Positions 17,655 through 26,285 of a stretch of DNA of 64,000 nucleotides are shown here, piece by piece. The position numbers and the translations under genes are program-made. The DNA is from Lichenicola sp965198575 (GTDB lineage: Bacteria; Pseudomonadota; Alphaproteobacteria; Acetobacterales; Acetobacteraceae), in the NCBI RefSeq assembly GCF_965198575.1, contig NZ_OZ240671.1, positions 3,720,001 through 3,784,000 on the forward strand, in the 5' to 3' direction. The stretch's first letter is position 1; every line of letters starts with the position of its first letter. Below the pieces are notes generated by a model. The model did no database searches. It worked only from the letters and a program-made list of their open reading frames with translations, and was not told the origin of the DNA.

Positions 17655-19103
17655 ATGGCCGGCCTGGATCCCGACGACTGGGGCAGCCTGCGGGCGCTCG
17701 GCCACCGCATGCTCGACGACATGATCGACCGGCTGGCGGAGCAGGGCGGCGAGGCGGGACGCGACATTCCGGTGTGGCAGCCGATGCCCGAGGCGGCGCG
17801 CGAGGCATTGCGGCGGCCGTTGCCGCGCGGCCCGACCGATCCGGCGGCGCTGTACGGCGAGTTCCAGGCCCGCATCGTGCCGTACGCCCTCGGCAACACG
17901 CATCCGCGCTTCATGGGCTGGGTTCATGGCGGCGGCACCGGCATCGGCATGCTGGCCGAGCTGCTGGCGGGCGGGCTGAACGCCAATCTCGGCGGCCGCG
18001 ACCATGCGCCGATCGAGCTCGAGCGGACCGTCATCGGCTGGGCGGCCGAGATGGTGGGGATGCCCACCGGCAGCTCCGGGCTGCTCGTCACCGGCTCGTC
18101 GATGGCCAACATGATCGCGGTGCTGACCGCCAGGCGTGCGGTTGTCGGGCCCGAGGTTCGCACGACCGGCGTCGGCGGGCGCGGCCTGGTCGGGTACGCG
18201 GGGGCGAGCGCGCATGGCTGCATCCCGCGCGCCTTCGACATGGCCGGGCTCGGCACCGATGCGCTGCGTGCGGTCCCGGTCGATGCCGATCATCGGATGC
18301 GGGTGGACGCGCTGGAGGCAGCGGTGCGCGCCGATCGGGCCGCCGGGCTGGCGCCGTTCATCGTCGTCGCGACCGCGGGGTCGGTGGATACCGGGGCGAT
18401 CGACGATCTGGAGGCGATCGCGGCGTTCTGCAGGTCGGAGGCGATCTGGTTCCACGTCGATGGCGCGTTCGGGGCGCTGGCGGCGTTGTCGCCGACGCTG
18501 CGGCCGCGTCTCGCCGGGATCGAGCACGCCGACAGCCTGGCGTTCGACTTCCATAAATGGGCGCAGGTGCCGTACGACGCCGGCTGCGTGGTGATCCGCG
18601 ACGCACAGGCGCAGGCGGATGCGTTCGCCCAGACGCTCGCCTACCTGGCCCGGGCGGATCGGGGGGTGGCCGGCAACGCACCGTGGCCGTGCGATCTCGG
18701 GCCCGACCTGTCGCGCGGGTTCCGCGCACTCAAGGTGTGGATGACGCTGGCCACCTACGGCACCGACCGGATGGGCCGGATGGTCGACCAGTGCTGTGGC
18801 GTCGCCCGGCACCTGGGGGAACTCGTCGAGGCCGAGCCGCAACTCGAGCTGCTGGCGCCGGTGACGCTGAACATCGTCTGCTTCCGCTTCACTGCGGGCG
18901 CCGAGGATCTCGACTGGCTGAACGGCGAGCTCGTCAAGGATCTGCAGGAGGCGGGGATCGCAGTCCCGTCCACCACCACGATCCGCGGCATGTTGGCGAT
19001 CCGTGCCGCTATCGTGAACCACCGTACCCGCAAGTGTGACGTTGAATTGATGTTCGACGGGATATTACGGCTGGCACGGTTGCGCAGTGCCGAGAGACGT
19101 TGA
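17655..19103 (+). CDS. PLP-dependent group II decarboxylase (aromatic-L-amino-acid decarboxylase-like)
   Basis: A pyridoxal-phosphate enzyme of 482 residues that would decarboxylate an amino acid, most likely aromatic. Features are HPRFMGWVHGGG near residue 85, the LLVTGSSMANM cofactor-phosphate region (about 142), the HVDGAFG aspartate (about 270) and the Schiff-base lysine in DFHKWAQVPYD (about 302). The C-terminal TTIRGMLAIRAAIVNHRT is the family signature. ATG at 17655 has GAGGAG six bases upstream. It is divergent from the hydrolase operon (180 bases). Pathway partners are not visible, so the product could be a biogenic amine or a precursor of a secondary metabolite. Confidence 0.88.
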   Translation: MAGLDPDDWGSLRALGHRMLDDMIDRLAEQGGEAGRDIPVWQPMPEAAREALRRPLPRGPTDPAALYGEFQARIVPYALGNTHPRFMGWVHGGGTGIGMLAELLAGGLNANLGGRDHAPIELERTVIGWAAEMVGMPTGSSGLLVTGSSMANMIAVLTARRAVVGPEVRTTGVGGRGLVGYAGASAHGCIPRAFDMAGLGTDALRAVPVDADHRMRVDALEAAVRADRAAGLAPFIVVATAGSVDTGAIDDLEAIAAFCRSEAIWFHVDGAFGALAALSPTLRPRLAGIEHADSLAFDFHKWAQVPYDAGCVVIRDAQAQADAFAQTLAYLARADRGVAGNAPWPCDLGPDLSRGFRALKVWMTLATYGTDRMGRMVDQCCGVARHLGELVEAEPQLELLAPVTLNIVCFRFTAGAEDLDWLNGELVKDLQEAGIAVPSTTTIRGMLAIRAAIVNHRTRKCDVELMFDGILRLARLRSAERR

Positions 19104-19130
19104 ATGGTGCGATGCGGTAGGTAACCTGGG

Positions 19131-21071
19131 ATGGAGCTGTCAGGCGTGTCTGTCTCGAAATTCACCACCGGCGGCTTCGGTGCGTCGCCCTCGTTCGTAT
19201 CGGCGTCCCGTGAACTCGACCGGCCGCATTTCTGGTCGGACGGATCGCCGATCGAGGCACTCCCGCCCGGCTGGAGCCTGCGGCGTTCGCGGCTGATCCT
19301 GTCGCACATGCATCTGTTCGATATCGAGGACGAGACCGGGCGGCTGCGTAGCTGGCTCGCCGACCGCAACGGGAAACTGCTCGGCTTCCGGCCGGAACGG
19401 CTGCCGACCGGTGCTGCCGCGGCCCTGCGCCTGCACATCCTGACCCGCGGGCCGGTCGAGATGTATGTCCAGGGCGAGCGGGTGCTGCTCGATGAAGCCT
19501 ACATGCGCTCGATCCTGTTCCAGCCGCTGACGGTCCTGGATGATCGGCTGACCTTCCGGGACCGCTCCGGCACCGCGCAGCCGATCATGGCGTTCGGCGG
19601 CAACGGCTTTGCCCGCCTGGATCCCGGCTGGGTCGCCACGGTGATGTACACGGGCTTCGACGGGCTGCGGGTCATGGACCTGGAGAGCATTCGCGGGACC
19701 CGCTCGGTCTGGTTCCTCGATGACCACGGCGAGCTTCTGGGCAACGCTCCGGAGCATGTCGCCGACCGCCTGCGTCCTGCGATCACCGAGTTCGCGGCCC
19801 GTAGGGCGGCCCAGGCGCCCGGACAGATGCATCCCGATCTCGACGGCTACTGCCTGCTGAGCAGCGGCACCCAGGGCGAGATCGAGAGTCTGCTGACCGG
19901 TCAGTCCGGGCCGGCATTGGACCCGATCCGCCTGGCGGCGAGCGATCCCGGGCGGCTGTTCGCGAACTTCCCCACCACGAACGGCATGGCGCACGTGCAA
20001 CGGCTGGAGCTGCGCGGCACCGGCCTGATCGATCGTCGCATGACGGATGGCTGGAGCAATGTCGACGGGCGTTGCCTGGCGTTCGCGACCGGGGCGTCGC
20101 TGCCGTTCGATCTGCCCTACCGGCCGACCTGCGTCCGGCTGTCGCTGCAGCTGCAGCCGATCGGCAGGGGTCGTCGGGTGACGGTTCGGCTGAATGGCTG
20201 GGACCTCGGCAGCTTCCCGATCAACCAGACGACCGGGTGGCCGCAGCGGCGGGACTTCTGGGTGCCGGCGGAGTGCCTGGAGAGTGGCCCGATCAGCTTC
20301 GAGCTGGTGTTCTCGCCCTCGGATCGCGGCGTCGCCTGCTGTCTGGAATCGGCAGCGCTGGAGATCGGGCCGGAGGCGAAGGCGGTCACGATTCCGGAAC
20401 CCGCCGAGCTGCTGAACCATTTCGGCAGCCTCGGCTTCAACTGCGAATTCGGTTTCGTACAGCGCCATTACGGCATCGAACCGCTCGGGCTGTTCCGTTT
20501 TGCGGGCTACAGCCACAGGCTCAACCTGCTGCGCCTGATCGAGACCAACTTCGAGGGCATCGGTTCGTCGGGCACCCTGGTGGCCACCATCAACCGCAAC
20601 AATTTCTATAACGGTCGTGGAGAGCTCTGCCACTACGAAGAATTCTACATGACCGATCCGGTGCATAATTATGACTTCCACACCTGGAAGGGACCGGACG
20701 ATACCACCGAGGCGGAGGCGATCGCCGTCAACGAGCAGAAGATCAAGTATCTGGCGCGGGCAATGGGCGAGGATATCGAGGACGGTGAAAAGATCTGGGT
20801 GTACAAGGACCAGCAGCCGGTCGCGGATTACAACGAGGTGTTCGCGATCTTTGCCGCGCTGAACAGGACCACGCCGAACAAGCTGTTCTGGGTGACGCCT
20901 GCGGTCGAGGGCCGGCCGCTGAATTCGATCGAGTGGATCGGGCCGAACCTGCTGCGGGCGTATTCCGGCCAGGGGCATCACGATGCCCGGATCTATGATG
21001 CCGCACAGTGGCTGCTGATCTGTCAGAAGGCTTATCGGGCGTTCGCGGAAGCTGGCACGCTGGCGGTCTGA
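19131..21071 (+). CDS. Large protein with C-terminal SLG-C (DUF1796/papain-like) region, probably glycan-associated
   Basis: A 646-residue protein of unknown activity. Residues 1-270 are beta-rich with no family recognised. Residues about 300-420 look like a jelly-roll module (VRLSLQLQPIGRGRRVTVRL, then WDLGSFPINQTTGW). From about 425 the sequence SLGFNCEFGFVQRHYGIEP starts a region related to papain-like DUF1796 proteins: SLGxNC, a glutamine, an LFRF aromatic stretch and LIETNFEGI follow in the spacing seen in the 61.5 kb protein. Such proteins often occur with surface-polysaccharide genes. No signal peptide is visible. It follows the decarboxylase by 27 bases on the same strand, so an operon is possible. 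Confidence 0.65.
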   Translation: MELSGVSVSKFTTGGFGASPSFVSASRELDRPHFWSDGSPIEALPPGWSLRRSRLILSHMHLFDIEDETGRLRSWLADRNGKLLGFRPERLPTGAAAALRLHILTRGPVEMYVQGERVLLDEAYMRSILFQPLTVLDDRLTFRDRSGTAQPIMAFGGNGFARLDPGWVATVMYTGFDGLRVMDLESIRGTRSVWFLDDHGELLGNAPEHVADRLRPAITEFAARRAAQAPGQMHPDLDGYCLLSSGTQGEIESLLTGQSGPALDPIRLAASDPGRLFANFPTTNGMAHVQRLELRGTGLIDRRMTDGWSNVDGRCLAFATGASLPFDLPYRPTCVRLSLQLQPIGRGRRVTVRLNGWDLGSFPINQTTGWPQRRDFWVPAECLESGPISFELVFSPSDRGVACCLESAALEIGPEAKAVTIPEPAELLNHFGSLGFNCEFGFVQRHYGIEPLGLFRFAGYSHRLNLLRLIETNFEGIGSSGTLVATINRNNFYNGRGELCHYEEFYMTDPVHNYDFHTWKGPDDTTEAEAIAVNEQKIKYLARAMGEDIEDGEKIWVYKDQQPVADYNEVFAIFAALNRTTPNKLFWVTPAVEGRPLNSIEWIGPNLLRAYSGQGHHDARIYDAAQWLLICQKAYRAFAEAGTLAV

Positions 21072-21085
21072 GGCCGGCCGCATCG

Positions 21086-21103
21086 GGTGGCATCGACGCC
21101 ACC
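21086..21103. terminator. GC-rich hairpin between convergent genes
   Basis: GGTGGC and GCCACC form a 6-bp stem with a six-base loop in the 49-base gap between the SLG-C protein gene and the convergent glutathione peroxidase gene. No T-tract follows on either strand, so it is only a weak terminator candidate. Confidence 0.3.
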
Positions 21104-21120
21104 GTCCGCCGCCAGACGGC

Positions 21121-21636
21121 TCAGCTGCCCAGCACGACCCGATCGATCGCCGCCCGGACACGTCCGCTGTCGGGTGTCGCCACGCTGCTGAACCAGGTTG
21201 CGAGCGAGCCATCCCGCGCGATCACATATTTGAAGAAGTTCCAGCGCGGCCGGGACAGGATGCCGCCCTGTCGGCCGAGCCAGTCGAACAACGGATCGAT
21301 CTCCGGCCCGCGCACATGCAGTTTCCCGGTCATCGGAAAACTGACGCCGTAGTTGCGGCTGCAGAACTCCCCGATCTCGCCCTCGCTGCCCGGCTCCTGG
21401 CGGCCGAAATCGTTGCTCGGCACGCCGATGACGGTCAGGCCGCGCTCGCGGTAGCGGGTCCAGATCGATTGCAGCCCCTCATATTGCGGCGTGAACCCGC
21501 ATTTCGACGCCGTGTTCACCAGCAGCAGCGGCTTGCCGGTGAATTGCCGCAGGTCGAGCGGTGCGCCCTGCAGGCTGGTGAGGGTGAAGTCGTAGGCCGT
21601 CTGCGCTGGAATCGGGGCTCGTATCGGGGCTGGCAT
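21121..21636 (-). CDS. Glutathione peroxidase-family thiol peroxidase
   Basis: Reduces hydrogen peroxide or organic peroxides using thiols (thioredoxin or glutathione). The 171-residue protein has the peroxidatic site NTASKCGFTPQYEGLQ with cysteine 46 instead of selenocysteine, the PSNDFGRQEPG glutamine motif and WNFFKY supplying the Trp/Asn of the catalytic tetrad. AGAGGA six bases upstream supports the ATG at 21636; much longer open frame upstream is not coding-like. It is probably monocistronic and divergent from the head-GIN protein gene. Confidence 0.93.
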   Translation of the reverse strand: MPAPIRAPIPAQTAYDFTLTSLQGAPLDLRQFTGKPLLLVNTASKCGFTPQYEGLQSIWTRYRERGLTVIGVPSNDFGRQEPGSEGEIGEFCSRNYGVSFPMTGKLHVRGPEIDPLFDWLGRQGGILSRPRWNFFKYVIARDGSLATWFSSVATPDSGRVRAAIDRVVLGS

Positions 21637-21893
21637 CTGGGATCCTCTGGCATGGCGCCGGTCGCCGGTCGGGTGATCCGGCAGCTTTACAGGCCGGGCG
21701 GAAACCCGGAAGCGGCGCCAGGTTTCGCCGTCGGGGATGTGAGGTGGCTGGATGTGCCACATGCTGGCGTGGACCGCCAATCGGCGCCGGCGCGTGGCCG
21801 GGCGGAGAACCCGGAAATCTCGCCGGATCAACAGCTTGCACGATGGCACGGTGCCTGCAGACGCGTATCGGTGAACGTGATGGAGAGCCGACG

Positions 21894-22697
21894 ATGCCTG
21901 GACGCCTTCCGCTGACCACCGCCTGCGCGATCCCGGTCGTGTTGCTGCTGCTGCTGCCCGGAGCCGCAAGCGCTGCCGAGCGTGATGCGACACTGGCGGG
22001 CGACCGGCTGGCGATCGACCTCGCATGCGTCCGCACCGTCGAGATCCAGCCGGATTCCGGACTGCACGACAGCATCGTGGTGCACGCCACCGCGGATCAT
22101 CCGGAAGAACTCGATCGGCTGGTGCTGGAGCAGCAGGATGGCGCCCGGGTGCGCGAGACGCCTGGCCCGTGCTGGCAGCCGGCCGGCAACCCCCTGAAGC
22201 AATCGACCGTCGTGCTGCGGGTCCGGATCCCGAGCCGGACCCCACTCTCGGTCGACGCATCGGGTGCCGCGACCTACGCGATCGGCGATACCGGCGGCCC
22301 CCTCCGCCTCGATCTGTCCGGCAGCGAGATCCTCACGGCCGGCGCCGTCGGGCCGTTGCAGGCGGAGCTGTCGGGTGATGGCCGCGCCCGGATTGCCGGC
22401 GTCGAGGGCGATGCGCGGGTCGAATTGTCCGGCAGCGGGCAGGTGGTTGTCGGACAGGGGCAGATCGATCGCGCGACGCTGGAGGTGAGCGGCAGCGGCG
22501 GCATCCGGATCGGCGGGAGCATCGACACGGCCAGCGCGAGCGTCTCGGGGAGTGGCACGATCGCGCTGGCCCACGTCGCCGGCGCGCTCTCCCGGGACAT
22601 CAGCGGGACCGGCTCGATCAGCGTCGGCAACCGGCCGGCGCCCGGAAACAGGCCGGCGTCGGGGGCCGGGGGTGAGCCGGCCACCTCCGAGGACTGA
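21894..22697 (+). CDS. Exported DUF2807/head-GIN-domain-like protein
   Basis: A 267-residue secreted protein of unknown role. A clear signal peptide (IPVVLLLLLPGAASA, cleavage near residue 28) follows an ATG at 21894 with GGAGAG seven bases upstream. The mature region contains repeated short strands of the type LSGSGQVVVG, VSGSGGIRIGG and VSGSGTIALA, each with SGSG or SGDG turns, which is the pattern of right-handed beta-helix 'putative autotransporter adhesin, head GIN' domains. The C-terminal 25 residues are Pro/Gly-rich and look disordered. The CDF transporter gene follows 31 bases downstream, suggesting co-transcription. Confidence 0.75.
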   Translation: MPGRLPLTTACAIPVVLLLLLPGAASAAERDATLAGDRLAIDLACVRTVEIQPDSGLHDSIVVHATADHPEELDRLVLEQQDGARVRETPGPCWQPAGNPLKQSTVVLRVRIPSRTPLSVDASGAATYAIGDTGGPLRLDLSGSEILTAGAVGPLQAELSGDGRARIAGVEGDARVELSGSGQVVVGQGQIDRATLEVSGSGGIRIGGSIDTASASVSGSGTIALAHVAGALSRDISGTGSISVGNRPAPGNRPASGAGGEPATSED

Positions 22698-22728
22698 TTT
22701 TTCGGCGCCGTGGTGTAAAACCGGCGCC

Positions 22729-23616
22729 ATGAACCACAGCGTCAAGCTCGCCTGGGGCAGCCTCGGGATCAGCCTCGTCGTCCTGTCCATGAAGACCGGG
22801 GCCTGGGTGCTGACCGGCAGCGTGGCGCTGTATTCCGACGCGCTCGAGACGGTGATCAACGTCGTGGCGGCGATCGGGGCGCTCATCGCCCTGTGGTTCA
22901 GCGCGCTGCCGGCGGACGCCAACCACCCGTACGGCCACCAGAAGGCGGAATATCTCAGCGCCGTGGTGGAGGGCGCGCTGGTGCTGGTGACCTCGGTGCT
23001 GATCGGTCACGAGGCGTGGCGGGACTGGGCGCACCCGCATGCGCCGCAGACCCCATTCCTCGGCATCGGCCTGAATGCGAGCGCCGGATTGATCAACCTG
23101 GTATGGGCGACGCTGCTGATCAGCCGGGGGCGTGCCTGGAAATCGCCCGCCCTGATCGCCGGTGGCCGCCACATCATGACCGACGCCTGGACCACGGGAG
23201 CAGTCCTGGTCGGCTTCACCCTGGTGCCGCTGACCGGCTGGCTGCGGCTCGATCCGCTGGTGGCCGGCCTCGTTGCGCTGAACATCCTGCGCGCCGGCTA
23301 CGGGATGCTGCGCCAATCGGTCGGCAGCCTGATGGACGAGGTCGCCGATCCTCGTGCGGTGGCGGCGTTGCGGCAGGTGATCTCGGCCAATGCGGGCGGG
23401 GCCATCGAGGCGCATGACGTGCGCACCCGCACGGTCGGCAGCGTGACCTTCGTCGAGTTCCACCTGGTGGTTCCGGGAGGCATGACCGTCGAGGACTCGC
23501 ACATCATCTGCGACCGCATCGAGCGCGCGCTGTCCGACCAGCTCGGCGATGCCGTCATCAACATCCATGTCGAGCCGGAGCCGAAGGCGAAGCTCGTCGG
23601 CGTACCGGTCCTGTAA
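22729..23616 (+). CDS. Cation diffusion facilitator (CDF) family metal exporter
   Basis: An inner-membrane metal/proton antiporter (295 residues) expected to export Zn2+, Fe2+ or Co2+/Mn2+. Six membrane helices are visible in the first 200 residues, the HPYGHQKAEYLSA loop and the SDALETVINV region match the family, and HIMTD in TM5 gives the HxxxD metal site. The paired site in TM2 reads YSDALE, i.e. DxxxE/D-like rather than the classical HxxxD, which often alters metal preference. The C-terminal cytoplasmic domain is present (HDVRTRTVGS, INIHVEPE). The end of the gene is duplicated in a tandem repeat just downstream. Confidence 0.9.
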   Translation: MNHSVKLAWGSLGISLVVLSMKTGAWVLTGSVALYSDALETVINVVAAIGALIALWFSALPADANHPYGHQKAEYLSAVVEGALVLVTSVLIGHEAWRDWAHPHAPQTPFLGIGLNASAGLINLVWATLLISRGRAWKSPALIAGGRHIMTDAWTTGAVLVGFTLVPLTGWLRLDPLVAGLVALNILRAGYGMLRQSVGSLMDEVADPRAVAALRQVISANAGGAIEAHDVRTRTVGSVTFVEFHLVVPGGMTVEDSHIICDRIERALSDQLGDAVINIHVEPEPKAKLVGVPVL

Positions 23617-23677
23617 TTTTGTCAGAAGCCCGGTCCTGTAGTTTTTCAGAAGCCCGGTCCTGTAGTTTTTCAGAAGC
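23605..23677. repeat. Three tandem copies of a 24-25 bp repeat
   Basis: Unit 1 is at 23605-23629 (25 bases), unit 2 at 23630-23653 and unit 3 at 23654-23677; units 2 and 3 are identical (CCGGTCCTGTAGTTTTTCAG then AAGC) and unit 1 differs by one substitution and a shifted extra base. Unit 1 covers the final codons and stop of the CDF gene, so the array repeats that gene end. It stops 11 bases before the carbonic anhydrase ATG, where it could affect spacing or ribosome access. Confidence 0.93.
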
Positions 23678-23688
23678 AAGGTGCATCC

Positions 23689-24309
23689 ATGACCAGCCAG
23701 ATCCGGACCCCGATGACTCCCGACGAGGCGCTGTCGATCCTGAAGCAGGGCAACGCGCACTTCGTCGGCGGCAACCCGGTGCGCCCGCACCTGACCGGGG
23801 CCGAGCGCAGGGCGATGCTGGCCACCGAACAGCGGCCGTTCTGCGTGCTGGTGGGCTGCTCGGACAGCCGGGTGTCGCCGGAGCTGCTGTTCGGCCGCGG
23901 GCTCGGCGAGCTGTTCATCGTGCGCAACGCCGGCAACGTGGTGGACCTCGCCGCCATGGGCAGCATCGAGTACGGCGTGGCGGTGCTGGGTGCGCCGCTG
24001 ATCGTCGTGCTGGGGCACGAGCGCTGCGGTGCGGTGCAGGCCGCGGTGGATGTCGTGGAAAAGGATGCGACCTATCCTGGCAGCATCGGCCAGATGATCG
24101 AGCCGATCATTCCGGCGGTGCTGCGGGCCAGGCGTGACGGCAGCCACGACCTGCTCGATCGCTCGGTGCGGGGCAACGTGGCGCGCATCGTCGAGCGGCT
24201 GCGCACCACCGAGCAGATGCTGATCGAGCCGCAACGCATCGGCCGGCTCAGGATCGTGGGTGCTCGCTACGATCTCGATGACGGCACGGTCGAGTTCTTC
24301 GAGGACTGA
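23689..24309 (+). CDS. Beta-class carbonic anhydrase
   Basis: A zinc enzyme interconverting CO2 and bicarbonate, 206 residues. The zinc ligands and Asp/Arg dyad are intact: CSDSRVSPE (Cys about 57) and GHERCGA (His about 109, Cys about 112), with the IVRNAGNVV motif between them. It is about the normal length for the family. The start at 23689 follows directly after the tandem repeat array, with only a weak AAGG ribosome site in AGCAAGGTGCATCC. Its expression could be linked to the CDF gene 72 bases upstream. Confidence 0.95.
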   Translation: MTSQIRTPMTPDEALSILKQGNAHFVGGNPVRPHLTGAERRAMLATEQRPFCVLVGCSDSRVSPELLFGRGLGELFIVRNAGNVVDLAAMGSIEYGVAVLGAPLIVVLGHERCGAVQAAVDVVEKDATYPGSIGQMIEPIIPAVLRARRDGSHDLLDRSVRGNVARIVERLRTTEQMLIEPQRIGRLRIVGARYDLDDGTVEFFED

Positions 24310-24336
24310 TGCGATACCCTGGCGCCGGCCGAATTT

Positions 24337-24969
24337 TCATTCCAGGACCTTGAAGCGGTCGGGTCGGATCGGACAGCGCGCGACGTTCTGGACCTCCAGC
24401 CTGTGCAGGTCGGAGATCCAGCACTCGTCGAACACCGAGCAGAAGCAGCCGCGAAACGTCAGGTCGTGCACCGCACTGGCGAAGCGGTCGCTCAGCGTGG
24501 GCTCAGCCTGGCTCCTGGACAGGCTCATCACACGCAAATTCTGCCCCGGCCGGAGCACCTGATCGTTCGGATTGCCGACGCTCAGGTCGCCCGGGATCGA
24601 GGAATATTGTGTCTGTGGCCCGAGCGGTAAGCCGCAGCAGGCCTGCAGGAGTTCGATCGGCGAATGCACCGCGGCACCTTTGTAGAACACCTCGAAGCTA
24701 TGCAGCTTGGCCGGCCCTATCCCGGCATTGAAGACCGCGATTTCCGTCGCTCCGCGGCTCATGACCGTGGTGTTCTCCTGCACGAACGGCCAGGAATTCG
24801 CCTGCACGAGTTCGCGTTCCGCCTTGCTGTGGTCGAACGCGACATACAGCGAGACCATCGACAGGAAGATCGCCAGCAGCGCCATGGTCAGGTCGAACCA
24901 ATGGCGGCCGGTGCGCGTCGGCTGCGCGTGGATGTCGTCCGGACCGATCTCGACCGGAGGCTCGATCAT
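24337..24969 (-). CDS. Membrane-anchored protein of unknown function (SPFH operon, third gene)
   Basis: A 210-residue protein with one N-terminal membrane helix (about 25-45, FDLTMALLAIFLSMVSLYVAF) and a C-terminal domain of about 160 residues that is predicted to be beta-rich (ATEIAVFNAGIGPAKLHSFEV). It contains six cysteines clustered as ACCG, GCFCSVFDEC and ARC, suggesting disulfides, so the domain is probably periplasmic. Its start overlaps the stop of the preceding 137-residue gene by four bases. No family recognised. It most likely works with the SPFH protein in the membrane. Confidence 0.7.
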   Translation of the reverse strand: MIEPPVEIGPDDIHAQPTRTGRHWFDLTMALLAIFLSMVSLYVAFDHSKAERELVQANSWPFVQENTTVMSRGATEIAVFNAGIGPAKLHSFEVFYKGAAVHSPIELLQACCGLPLGPQTQYSSIPGDLSVGNPNDQVLRPGQNLRVMSLSRSQAEPTLSDRFASAVHDLTFRGCFCSVFDECWISDLHRLEVQNVARCPIRPDRFKVLE

Positions 24970-25379
24970 GAAGGTCCAGGCGGCAGGAACGCGTTTTCAT
25001 GCAGCAGTATCCGGATTGCCTCGACGAGGCCGCGGACCTCGCCGGCATTGGCGGCGATCCACCCACCATCGACGGGAGCGAGCAATGCCCGCAGGAATTC
25101 GGCGTGGTCGATCAATGCCTGGTCGGCATCCTGGGCAGAAGTGCGGCCGGGATATGCCCGGAGCGGAAACGTCCTGATCTGACTTTCGAGGCTTCCGATA
25201 TCACGGCCGATGCCCTCGATCACCTGGGCGTTGCGGATCGCTGCCGGATCATGCCGCGGATGCTCGCGTGACGGCGTCGGCAGGAAGTCTCGCCGATACG
25301 CGGCCTCCGCCTCATCGACATGCTGGCGCGCCTGGCTGAGGATCTCCCTGGCTCTTGTGCGATCGGTTGCAGCTTGCAT
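24966..25379 (-). CDS. Hypothetical helical protein (SPFH operon, second gene)
   Basis: A 137-residue soluble protein, helical and charged, with an N-terminal coiled-coil-like segment (TRAREILSQARQHVDEAEAAY) and a second long helix near the C terminus (GEVRGLVEAIRILLHENAF). No signal peptide or membrane segment. The ATG at 25379 overlaps the SPFH gene stop (TGATG); a GTG one codon upstream is also possible. Its stop overlaps the next gene. No family recognised; the sandwich between an SPFH protein and a membrane protein suggests an accessory partner. Confidence 0.65.
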   Translation of the reverse strand: MQAATDRTRAREILSQARQHVDEAEAAYRRDFLPTPSREHPRHDPAAIRNAQVIEGIGRDIGSLESQIRTFPLRAYPGRTSAQDADQALIDHAEFLRALLAPVDGGWIAANAGEVRGLVEAIRILLHENAFLPPGPS

Positions 25380-26215
25380 CACGGTTTGTCCGGCCGCATT
25401 GGGTCGATGCCGGCGATGCCCGCGCCCTGCACGTTGCCGATATTGAAGGCAACGCCGGCGGCTGCGTTGGGTGCGGAAACGAGTCCGCGTTCGGCCATCT
25501 GCAGCGCCAGGTAGTAGCGGATCGCCTCGATTGGCGTGAGGCCGATCGCCTGCAGTGCGATGAGTTCGCGCATGCGCTGGTCGCGCGGCAGGATCAGGAT
25601 CTTCAGGTCGTTCAGCATGATGCCGTAGACCCTGAGGAAATCCGCCAGGTGGCGTTTCACGCCCTCCCGTAATTCGTTGATATTCTCGTTGATGTGTTCG
25701 AGCCGGGTCACCTGGACCACCTGGTTGATGGCCTGCTCGATGGCGGGGCCTGCGTAGTCGGCGATCTCCTGGGTGTCGATCACCCGCCCGGTGAACGGCA
25801 GGTGGGTAATGAGGTCGAGGGCGGCCTCGCGGGTATCGACATGGATATAGTAGTCGGCCTGGTAGGAGACTTCCGCCATCTCGGCACTGGTGGCGACGCC
25901 GGTGCTGCGGACCAGCAGTTTCGAGCGGTTGACGTAGATGACCTCGTACACCCAGGGCGACGCGCCGCCGAAGAACCCCTGCACGACGGAACCGACCAGC
26001 GGCTTGTCCGGGGTCACCAGCGTGTATTGTCCGGTCTCGTACACCTGCAGCACCGCGCCGCGCGATTTCAGGATGCAGAAATGGTTGCTCTCGACGGTCA
26101 GCAGCGAGCCGGAGACGATGCTCTCATCGACGATCTTGATGGCGACGTTGCGGGTCCCGAGCATGTCGGTGCCGTCGCGGTTGAGTGCGGTGATGACCTG
26201 CCTGGTAATGGCCAC
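25379..26215 (-). CDS. SPFH/Band 7-like protein
   Basis: A 278-residue protein related to SPFH (stomatin/prohibitin/flotillin) proteins, which scaffold membrane microdomains or ring-shaped assemblies. The SPFH core spans about residues 20-170 (TRNVAIKIVDESIVSGSLL, then SYQADYYIHVD), followed by a helical region (IEQAINQVVQVTRLEHINEN) and a C-terminal LQAIGLTPIEAIRYYLALQM typical of the YdjI-like branch. The GTG at 26215 is preferred because AGGAGG lies exactly five bases upstream; an ATG at 26236 precedes that site. No N-terminal membrane helix is seen, so attachment would need a partner such as the third gene of this operon. Confidence 0.75.
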   Translation of the reverse strand: MAITRQVITALNRDGTDMLGTRNVAIKIVDESIVSGSLLTVESNHFCILKSRGAVLQVYETGQYTLVTPDKPLVGSVVQGFFGGASPWVYEVIYVNRSKLLVRSTGVATSAEMAEVSYQADYYIHVDTREAALDLITHLPFTGRVIDTQEIADYAGPAIEQAINQVVQVTRLEHINENINELREGVKRHLADFLRVYGIMLNDLKILILPRDQRMRELIALQAIGLTPIEAIRYYLALQMAERGLVSAPNAAAGVAFNIGNVQGAGIAGIDPMRPDKP

Positions 26216-26285
26216 TGGAGCCTCCTGATGCGCCACGAAGTCCGGCGCCGGCGTAGGGTGACCCTACGGTTCCAGGCCTTTGCCA

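Noticed and set aside
16605..19022. An 805-codon minus-strand frame running across the hydrolase and decarboxylase genes
   Set aside because: Only the 3' portion matches the real hydrolase; the remainder is antisense to the decarboxylase and lacks motifs.
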